From Vulcanimicrobiota bacterium (GTDB lineage: Bacteria; Vulcanimicrobiota; Vulcanimicrobiia; Vulcanimicrobiales; Vulcanimicrobiaceae), in NCBI GenBank assembly GCA_019245995.1, contig JAFAQW010000048.1:1-20615 (forward strand): a stretch of DNA of 20,615 nucleotides, written 5' to 3'. Below are positions 1 through 5,533 of the stretch, piece after piece. Position numbers and translations under genes: made by a program. The first letter of the stretch is position 1, and each line of letters begins with the position of its first letter. The notes below the pieces were generated by a model, which saw nothing but the letters and a program-made list of their open reading frames with translations, was not told the DNA's origin and did no database searches.

Positions 1-178
1 GCGGGTTGCCGTTGAAGCCCGCGGCGCGACGGTCGCCGCGCGCGCGATACGCGATCAAACACCAAAAAATGCAACCGTAAACCAGTACTCCTACCGCGAT
101 GCCGGCTGCCACGAAAATAAACCAATCCCAGCGCATCGCTACGCCCCCGGCCGACGCCGGATCGATCAGCCACTCCAC
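1..178 (-). CDS. Probable cytochrome c oxidase subunit II, N-terminal part, cut by the left edge
   Basis: Read on the minus strand, an open frame begins near 178 (GTG; TTG at 181 and ATG at 136 are in-frame alternatives) and stays open to the edge, giving about 59 residues. It has a short polar stretch, one strong hydrophobic helix (residues about 18-40) and then a basic segment, IAYRARGDRRA, followed by GFNGNP. A helix followed by a YRxR-type basic turn and an N-P motif is the usual start of oxidase subunit II, where the helix hairpin anchors the CuA domain. The CuA ligands would lie beyond the edge and are not visible. The head-to-head oxidase subunit III gene supports the call. The start is uncertain: a G-run (GGGGG) sits about 7 bases before the ATG, while the GTG has no clear ribosome site. 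It could be another single-helix protein, since only the N-terminus is seen. Confidence 0.55.
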   Translation of the reverse strand, partial: MEWLIDPASAGGVAMRWDWFIFVAAGIAVGVLVYGCIFWCLIAYRARGDRRAAGFNGNP

Positions 179-241
179 CAACGTTGTTCTACCCAAACTT
201 CGTGCGGTGTAGAAGCTTCGGCGACCGGGTAGGAAGTCGCC
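179..241. promoter_or_regulatory. Short divergent intergenic region between oxidase subunits II and III
   Basis: These 63 bases separate two head-to-head genes, so they should hold both promoters or parts of them. The only clear elements are AGGAAG at about 231-236, a good ribosome site for the gene at 242, and an 8-base palindrome GAAGCTTC at 212-219. No convincing -35/-10 pair was seen. If the left gene starts at the ATG at 136, the gap grows to about 105 bases. The role is inferred from position only. Confidence 0.3.
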
Positions 242-832
242 ATGGCGCTCTCGGCAGAGAATCGCCCCCGACCGCTTGCGCCGTTGCCCGTTCGTGCCCA
301 TCCGCTCGTGCTCGGCGTCGTATTGTTTTTGGCGTCGGAGCTGATGTTCTTCGCCGCCCTCTTCGCAGCGTACTACGATCTGCGCGCTAACCGCAGCCAA
401 TGGCCCCCGCCGTACGCGCACCCCAATGCAATCGAAGGCGCAATCGCCACGCTGTTGCTGTTCGCCGCTTCGCTCGTCATGGTGCTCGCGGGACGCGCGA
501 TGGACCGCGATCGCCTTCGCGCCGCCCGTTGGTGGACCCTCAGCGCCATCGTCGCAGCGGTGTCATTCGTCGCGCAGTCGCTGCGTGGCTACGCGCATAA
601 CGGCTTCTCGGTTGCCACCGACGCCTACGGCTCCATTTACTACACGATGACGGGGTTTCACTTGCTGCACGTTATCGCCGGAATCGGGATCCTGGCCGCC
701 CTGTTCGTCGGCATGCGCAGTCGCGCGTTGACCGCAAACCGCCGCGCCGGCAGCGAGGCAATGACGTACTACTGGCACTTCGTCTTCGTCGTCTGGCTGG
801 GGATCTTCGCGACGATCTATCTCGTTCGATGA
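242..832 (+). CDS. ctaE: Cytochrome c oxidase subunit III
   Basis: A haem-copper oxidase subunit III of 196 residues, the usual length for the five-helix bacterial form. It is an inner-membrane protein that stabilises subunit I and its proton uptake path. Hydrophobic segments lie at about residues 20-42, 62-84, 100-116, 136-158 and 176-194. The family signatures are ASELMFFAALFAAYY in the first helix, with the conserved Glu, and YYWHFVFVVW near the C-terminus. In most relatives the latter reads HFVD-x-VW, so here Phe replaces an Asp. The ATG at 242 has AGGAAG about six bases upstream. The stop overlaps the Rieske start by four bases (ATGA), so the two are probably translationally coupled. The Actinobacterial name ctaE is used because the downstream genes resemble that arrangement. 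coxC is an equivalent name. Confidence 0.9.
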   Translation: MALSAENRPRPLAPLPVRAHPLVLGVVLFLASELMFFAALFAAYYDLRANRSQWPPPYAHPNAIEGAIATLLLFAASLVMVLAGRAMDRDRLRAARWWTLSAIVAAVSFVAQSLRGYAHNGFSVATDAYGSIYYTMTGFHLLHVIAGIGILAALFVGMRSRALTANRRAGSEAMTYYWHFVFVVWLGIFATIYLVR

Positions 833-1632
833 AAGAGCGCCTTGTTGGCGGGGCGCTGATGCTTGCAATCGTCGGCAGCGCGCTCTTCATCGCAGCATAT
901 GTTTCGGGTGGCGCGCGGATCTACGAAGGCTTGGCGCTCGCGCTGACAGCGGGTGCGTTGAGCGCCGCTGCCGCCGGATGGGCCCTGTGGCTCCTACCGG
1001 ACGAACGCGTCGCCGACCGGATCGTCACGTACCCTTCGCGCGCCGCCGAGCGACGCGCGCAGAGGGGCGAATTCAGGACCGGCGTGCGCGCGATCTCCCG
1101 CTCGCGCGCGGTGGTGCGACTGCTGTACGCGGCGCTCGGTGCGTGTGCTGCAGCGCTGGTGGTTCCGTTCCGCTCGCTCGGCCCCGCACCCGGCGATGCG
1201 CTCTTTCACACGCGTTGGCGCAAAGGCGCGCGCCTCGCTCGAGGCGACGGCCGCGCAGTCCGTGTCGACGATCTCGAGATCGACTCCGCCCTCACGGTCT
1301 TCCCGGCCGATGCTCTGGGAGACCCGCAATCGCAGGCGATGCTGCTTCGCGTCCCGGAACGATTGGCGCCGGCCACTCGCGGCTACATGGTCTACTCGAA
1401 ACTTTGCACGCACGCGGGCTGTCCCGTGGCGCTCTACCGCGCGGCCGCCAAAGAGTTGATGTGTCCGTGCCATCAGTCGGTCTTCAACGTGCTCGACAAC
1501 GGCGCAGTCGTCGCCGGTCCCGCCGACCACGCACTGCCGCGTCTACCGATCGAAATCGCGCAAGACGGCACGCTGATCGCCACCTCCGATTTTCCGCAGC
1601 CGGTCGGCCCGTCGTTCTGGGAACGCGGCTGA
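829..1632 (+). CDS. qcrA: Rieske iron-sulfur subunit of a cytochrome bc complex
   Basis: A 267-residue Rieske protein that carries electrons from quinol to a c-type cytochrome. The C-terminal domain has both [2Fe-2S] boxes: CTHAGC (ligands Cys193 and His195, with Cys198 for the disulfide) and CPCHQS (Cys212 and His215 as ligands, Cys214 for the disulfide). The N-terminal half has three hydrophobic segments (about 8-25, 33-55, 95-113) with a basic loop between the second and third. That three-helix topology is the one known from Actinobacterial QcrA, whereas the mitochondrial type has a single anchor. The ATG at 829 overlaps the subunit III stop. The gene stops at 1632, sharing one base with the cytochrome b start (TGATG). 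CPCH must not be misread as a CxxCH haem site. Confidence 0.92.
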   Translation: MKERLVGGALMLAIVGSALFIAAYVSGGARIYEGLALALTAGALSAAAAGWALWLLPDERVADRIVTYPSRAAERRAQRGEFRTGVRAISRSRAVVRLLYAALGACAAALVVPFRSLGPAPGDALFHTRWRKGARLARGDGRAVRVDDLEIDSALTVFPADALGDPQSQAMLLRVPERLAPATRGYMVYSKLCTHAGCPVALYRAAAKELMCPCHQSVFNVLDNGAVVAGPADHALPRLPIEIAQDGTLIATSDFPQPVGPSFWERG

Positions 1633-2996
1633 TGCTCGAACGCTTTTTGCTGTGGGTGGACGACCGTCTCGGGACGGCGCACTTCGTGCGGCACGCTCTG
1701 CGCAAGGCGTTCCCAGATCATTGGTCGTTCATGCTGGGTGAGATCAACTTGTACGCGTTCATCGTATTGGTAGCGACCGGAACGTTTCTCGCGATGTTCT
1801 TCGACCCGAACGCCGCGAAGCTCACGTATCACGGACCGTATGCGCTGCTCGCCGGGACGCGAGTTTCCCACGCGTACGCATCGGCGCTCGCGCTCAGCTT
1901 CGAAGTCAACGGCGGCCTGCTCGTGCGGCAGATCCATCACTGGTCGGCCCTCATTTTTTTGGCCGGCATCGTCGCGCACATGGGGCGCATCTTCTTTACC
2001 GGCGCGTTTCGCAAGCCTCGCGAAATCAACTGGATCGTGGGCTTGGCGCTTTTCGGACTGGCCATGCTCGCGGGTTTCACCGGCTATTCTTTGCCCGACG
2101 ACCTCCTGAGCGGTATCGGCCTGCGCATCGCGGATTCCGTCGTCCTCGCCGTTCCGGTCGTCGGCACGTGGCTTTCGTTCCTCTTGATCGGCGGAACGTT
2201 TCCGACCGAACGGATCATTCCACGGCTCTTTGTCGCACACGTATACCTTTTGCCGTCGCTAATTGCCGCATTCATCGCGTTACACTTGATCGTGGTTTGG
2301 CGGCAAAAGCACGCGCAGTTTCCCGGGCCGGACCGTACCGAGCACAACGTCGTGGGCTCGCCGCTCTTTCCGCGGTACGCCGCAAAATCGCTCGCGCTCC
2401 TGGCCGCGGTCGTCGGTGTCGCTTGCGCGCTGGGCGCGCTCGTGCAAATCAACCCGATTTGGTTGTGGGGCCCATACGAACCGTGGAACGCCGTCAATCC
2501 GGCCCAACCCGATTGGTACGTGGGCTGGCTCGAGGGCGGTCTTCGTCTCGGGCCGCCGTGGGCGCTGCACTTCTTGGGTCATACCGTCGGGTCGCCGTTT
2601 TGGCCGACGGTGCTTCTGCCATTCGTGCTCTTCGCCGTACTGCTCGTCTGGCCGTGGATCGATGGGGCGATCCGTCGCGATCGCGACGCCCATCAACTCC
2701 TCGATCTTCCGCGTAACGTTCCTTGGCGCACTGCGCTGGGGGTCGCGCTGTTCCTCTTCATGTTCGGTCTAACATTGGCGGCGAGCGGCGACGTCCAGGC
2801 GCGTTACGCGCACCTCCCAATTACCGCCATCACGACCTTCTATCGCTTCTTCTGCCTGTTCGGGCCGCCGGTAGGCTTCGGCGTCACGTACGTCATCGCA
2901 TCGGAGCTGCGTGCAACGGGCGGCGTGCAGCAGGCCACACGAATCCGATTGCGCCGCAATGCCGAGGGCGGTTTCGACGAAGAGCTGCTGCGGTGA
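1632..2996 (+). CDS. qcrB: Cytochrome b subunit, Actinobacterial QcrB-like
   Basis: A 454-residue membrane subunit with both quinol sites and two b haems. Haem ligand candidates are His102 and His116 (H-x13-H) in IHHWSALIFLAGIVAHMGR, and His203 and His218 (H-x14-H) in FVAHVYLL...ALHLIVV. The motif GYSLPDDLLSGIGLRI and PDWY (residues 293-296, where mitochondrial cytochrome b has PEWY) match the Actinobacterial QcrB type. About nine hydrophobic segments cover the N-terminal b part and the C-terminal subunit-IV-like part in one chain. It is shorter than typical Actinobacterial QcrB (about 540) because it lacks a long C-terminal tail. The start is the ATG at 1632, overlapping the Rieske stop by one base. 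An in-frame opening continues far upstream inside the Rieske gene, but that stretch is Arg-rich shadow sequence and was excluded. Confidence 0.92.
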   Translation: MLERFLLWVDDRLGTAHFVRHALRKAFPDHWSFMLGEINLYAFIVLVATGTFLAMFFDPNAAKLTYHGPYALLAGTRVSHAYASALALSFEVNGGLLVRQIHHWSALIFLAGIVAHMGRIFFTGAFRKPREINWIVGLALFGLAMLAGFTGYSLPDDLLSGIGLRIADSVVLAVPVVGTWLSFLLIGGTFPTERIIPRLFVAHVYLLPSLIAAFIALHLIVVWRQKHAQFPGPDRTEHNVVGSPLFPRYAAKSLALLAAVVGVACALGALVQINPIWLWGPYEPWNAVNPAQPDWYVGWLEGGLRLGPPWALHFLGHTVGSPFWPTVLLPFVLFAVLLVWPWIDGAIRRDRDAHQLLDLPRNVPWRTALGVALFLFMFGLTLAASGDVQARYAHLPITAITTFYRFFCLFGPPVGFGVTYVIASELRATGGVQQATRIRLRRNAEGGFDEELLR

Positions 2997-3676
2997 ACCG
3001 TCTGGGCGTCCATCTCGCGTTCCTTACCGCTGCGCTCCTAACGGGCGTCGCCGCCATCGCGCCGCCGATGGATCGCCTGGCCGACAACTCCTTCGCATGG
3101 CACATGCTCCAGCATCTGCTACTACTCTACCTTGTGGCGCTGTTTTTCGTTCTGTCGCGCCCGTTCGACACGCTAGCGGCATTGCTGCCCAAACGCACCA
3201 TCGTGGGGACGGTGCGCGCGCTTCGACCCTTGCATGCCGCAATATCCGCGCCCCTGCTCTTGATCTTTTTCATTGCAACGCTCTGGTTGGCGCATTTTTC
3301 GCCGCTCTACGAGACCGCGCTGCAAAACGTGGCCGTGCATGTCGTCGAGCACGCCGCCTTCCTTGCGGCGGGGGTCGCGTTTTGGATTCCCATAGTCGCG
3401 CCCGCGCCGCTGCGCCCGATCCCGTACCCCGGCCGGCTGCTCTATCTCGCCCTCGCGCTGCCCCAAGGGGCGTTGCTCGGCATGGCGATCTTGAACGCGC
3501 GGCTGCCGCTCTACCCGCATTACATCACGACGCGCGGCTCCGTTGCGTCGGCCCTGTACGATCAACGCGACGCCGCCTCGTTGATGTGGATCGGCGGCGG
3601 CCTCATCGTCTTCATCGCGTTTCTCGCAACGCTCGGTGCATGGGCGCGTCGCGAGATGATTTCGGAACCCACATGA
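2993..3676 (+). CDS. ctaG: CtaG-type cytochrome c oxidase assembly protein
   Basis: A 227-residue multi-pass membrane protein of the caa3-type CtaG family, whose Bacillus member is needed to assemble the oxidase and is thought to help copper delivery. Six or so hydrophobic segments are visible. Typical signatures are FAWHMLQHLLLLYL near residue 35, VVEHAAFLAAGVAFW in the middle and DQRDAASLMWIGGG near the C-terminus, which supply the conserved His, Glu and Asp positions. The start is a GTG at 2993 whose last bases overlap the cytochrome b stop (GTGA). The longer in-frame opening from 2723 lies inside cytochrome b and was rejected. The stop overlaps the tsaD start (ATGA). It is unrelated to the Cox11 protein that is also called CtaG in Proteobacteria. 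Its presence next to oxidase subunit III fits its role. Confidence 0.85.
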   Translation: MNRLGVHLAFLTAALLTGVAAIAPPMDRLADNSFAWHMLQHLLLLYLVALFFVLSRPFDTLAALLPKRTIVGTVRALRPLHAAISAPLLLIFFIATLWLAHFSPLYETALQNVAVHVVEHAAFLAAGVAFWIPIVAPAPLRPIPYPGRLLYLALALPQGALLGMAILNARLPLYPHYITTRGSVASALYDQRDAASLMWIGGGLIVFIAFLATLGAWARREMISEPT

Positions 3677-4677
3677 TTTTTCTTGGCATCGAAACCTCAT
3701 GCGACGACACGGCTGCGGCCATCGTGCACGATGGCCGCGACGTGCTGAGCAGCGTCGCAAGCAGCCAAGACGCGTTTCACGCGAAGTACGGCGGCGTCGT
3801 CCCGGAAATCGCGGGGCGGCGACACGTCGCATTGCTGTCGGCCGTGATCGAAGACGCCTGCGAGCGCGCGCAAACGCCGCTCGATTCGCTGGACGGCATC
3901 GCTGTCACGCGCGGTCCCGGGTTGATCGGCAGCCTCGTCGTCGGCGTCGCCGGCGCCAAGGCGCTCGCCTTCGCGTTGCGCAAGCCGCTGTACGGCGTCA
4001 ACCACCTGCACGGCCACGTCTTTGCGGCCTTCCTCGAGCGCGAGGAAGCGCCGCCGTATCCGTTTCTGGTGCTGCTCGTTTCGGGCGGCCATTCGCAGTT
4101 GGTCGCCGTCGAGTCCGCTACGTGTCTGCGCATCCTCGGAAGAACGCGCGACGACGCCGCGGGCGAAGCGTACGACAAAACCGCACGACTTCTCGGACTG
4201 CCGTATCCGGGCGGACCCGCCCTCGACCGGCTGGCGCAGCGGGGCGATTCCAACAAGTACGCGTTTCCACGGCACCGCGCCGGCGGCGACTCGCTCGATT
4301 TATCGTTCTCAGGACTGAAGACGTCCGTGCGCTACTTCTTGGAATCGGAAGCAGGCCGCACTGCGCGACACGAGGACGTCGCAGCCTCATTTCAAGCCGC
4401 CGTGGTGGACGTGCTCATGGCACGCGTGCGGGCGGCGTTCGAAAGAAACGGTTATCGCGCCGCAGTTCTGTCCGGCGGCGTCGCCGCCAACTCGGCGCTG
4501 CAAGCGGCATTTCGCGCATGGGGAGCGCAGAGCGCCGTTCCCGTGTTCATTCCTCCGCCGAAATATTGCACCGACAACGCCGCGATGATTGCCGCGGCCG
4601 CGCACTATCAGCGCGACGCGACGCTGTCGGACCCGCTCGCGCTCACGGCCGACCCCAACCTGCCGTTTCTGTTTTAG
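3673..4677 (+). CDS. tsaD: tRNA N6-threonylcarbamoyladenosine transferase TsaD
   Basis: A 334-residue protein of the Kae1/TsaD family. With TsaB and TsaE it transfers the threonylcarbamoyl group to A37 of ANN-decoding tRNAs in the cytoplasm. The N-terminus GIETSCDDTAAAI is the ASKHA ATP-binding phosphate-1 motif. His111 and His115 in NHLHGH and Asp301 in PPPKYCTDNAAMIA are the metal ligands. LLVSGGHSQL and LSGGVAANSAL are the other family signatures. Length is normal and no key residue is missing. It starts at the ATG at 3673, overlapping the ctaG stop by four bases, so a housekeeping tRNA-modification gene is coupled to the respiratory unit. It converges with the leftward gene at 4684, with only six bases between stops and no room for a separate terminator. 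Confidence 0.97.
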   Translation: MIFLGIETSCDDTAAAIVHDGRDVLSSVASSQDAFHAKYGGVVPEIAGRRHVALLSAVIEDACERAQTPLDSLDGIAVTRGPGLIGSLVVGVAGAKALAFALRKPLYGVNHLHGHVFAAFLEREEAPPYPFLVLLVSGGHSQLVAVESATCLRILGRTRDDAAGEAYDKTARLLGLPYPGGPALDRLAQRGDSNKYAFPRHRAGGDSLDLSFSGLKTSVRYFLESEAGRTARHEDVAASFQAAVVDVLMARVRAAFERNGYRAAVLSGGVAANSALQAAFRAWGAQSAVPVFIPPPKYCTDNAAMIAAAAHYQRDATLSDPLALTADPNLPFLF

Positions 4678-4683
4678 ACGCGG

Positions 4684-5334
4684 TTAGAGGCGATCGAAGG
4701 CGACGATTTGATTGGCTTCGCGATGATTCGTCCAGAAGCGCGCCCCGTCGAACGCGAGGGCGCGCGCCGCAAACGGAATGCGGGCAAGATCTTCACTGCG
4801 CGCCGTCCCGTTCGCCGATACCCGGGTCAGAAAGTAATCGTTGGTCGTCTCGTCGTCGGTCGTGACCAAGTAAAAGTTGCCGTCGACGTACGTCTGCCCG
4901 CAGATGTCGCGCGGCGCGGGGATCTCGCGCAGGACCCTGCCGGATTCATCCAGGGCGAGCAGCTTGCGGTTGTAAAACTGGCTGACGTAGAGCCACGTCC
5001 CGTCGTAGCTCAGCTGGGATCCGGTGCCGTCCGGACAGCGTACGCCGTGGCTCTTGAAACCGTGCCCGGGGACAAAACGCCGCAGCACTCGATCGTCGTC
5101 GTCACCTTCGCCGCAGATCAGCCGCAACTCGTCGCCGATGACGGTCATGCCCCACGGTTTGCCCGGCGCCTGCGCCTCTTCAATCAGCGTCCACTGGCGC
5201 GGATCGATGGCGTAGATGCGGCTCGTCTCGATCGATCCCATCCACAACTTTTCTCCGTCGAAGGCAATGGATTGCGGCTTGGGCGCCGGCGACGGTAGCC
5301 GCAGCGCTTCCTTGACGTCATTCACATCTGTCAT
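4684..5334 (-). CDS. Small beta-propeller-like protein, function unknown
   Basis: A 216-residue protein without a signal peptide, so probably cytoplasmic. It consists of about five propeller-blade-like repeats of 40-45 residues, each with a pattern such as SIAFDGEKLWMG...RIYAID, QLSYDGTWLYVS...KLLALD and ALAFDGARFWTN...QIVAFD. This resembles SMP-30/NHL/glutamine-cyclotransferase-type propellers, which usually have six or seven blades, so it is either a five-bladed protein or a shortened one. An acidic run GEGDDDD lies near residue 75-81. No catalytic motif was recognised. The ATG at 5334 has AGCAGG almost touching it, so the in-frame GTG three codons later (5325) may be the true start. It is convergent with tsaD. 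Function cannot be assigned. Confidence 0.75.
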   Translation of the reverse strand: MTDVNDVKEALRLPSPAPKPQSIAFDGEKLWMGSIETSRIYAIDPRQWTLIEEAQAPGKPWGMTVIGDELRLICGEGDDDDRVLRRFVPGHGFKSHGVRCPDGTGSQLSYDGTWLYVSQFYNRKLLALDESGRVLREIPAPRDICGQTYVDGNFYLVTTDDETTNDYFLTRVSANGTARSEDLARIPFAARALAFDGARFWTNHREANQIVAFDRL

Positions 5335-5533
5335 CCTGCTTGGTCGATCCTCGGCGTGTGGACGGATGAGGTACGCCGGAAATTGGTCGAGGCCTGCGTG
5401 GGCAGGCCTCGTGGTTTCTTGCGTGCGTAAGCTACTGCATTGGAGTGTCCCTCTGAATCACTTACGTGGGTATAGTGCCCGAAAGTTCGGCGCATTAAAC
5501 GCCCTGGCGAGCGGCCGACCGCCAATGCACTGA
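5335..5533. other. 199-bp intergenic region between the propeller gene and the TonB receptor gene
   Basis: Both flanking genes are leftward, so this is the 3' side of the receptor gene and the 5' side of the propeller gene. It contains a strong hairpin (listed separately). It also has a possible -10-like hexamer TATACC at about 5474-5469 on the minus strand, with no good -35. A 54-codon frame on the minus strand, from an ATG at about 5492, ends with a TGA that overlaps the ATG at 5334. It runs through the hairpin and has no recognisable protein features, so it is not called a gene. Nothing else was seen. Confidence 0.4.
5389..5410. repeat. Perfect inverted repeat, 9-bp stem with 4-base loop
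   Basis: GAGGCCTGC at 5389-5397 and GCAGGCCTC at 5402-5410 pair perfectly around the loop GTGG. On the plus strand the stem is followed by a modest T-containing stretch (GTGGTTTCTT), and on the minus strand by GACCAATTTCC. Neither is a clean U-tract. It could act as a transcript-end hairpin for the leftward receptor gene, an mRNA-stabilising element, or one copy of a dispersed REP-like repeat. It is the only strong intergenic hairpin noticed in the window. Confidence 0.6.

Noticed and set aside
1462..1473. CPCH in the Rieske protein as a possible haem c site
   Set aside because: A haem c site needs CxxCH. This is the second Rieske box, with its Cys and His cluster ligands.
978..1631. In-frame N-terminal extension of cytochrome b through the Rieske gene
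   Set aside because: The stretch is Arg-rich frame-shadow sequence over a gene with intact Rieske motifs. The family-like start is the ATG at 1632.
2911..3672. In-frame upstream extension of tsaD through ctaG
   Set aside because: It overlaps a recognisable membrane protein gene, and TsaD has its canonical start at the ATG at 3673.
5331..5525. Small minus-strand frame (64 codons from a TTG, 54 from an ATG) ending in an ATGA overlap with the propeller gene
   Set aside because: No recognisable protein features, no good ribosome site, and it runs through the hairpin. It is kept only as a remark in the intergenic entry.
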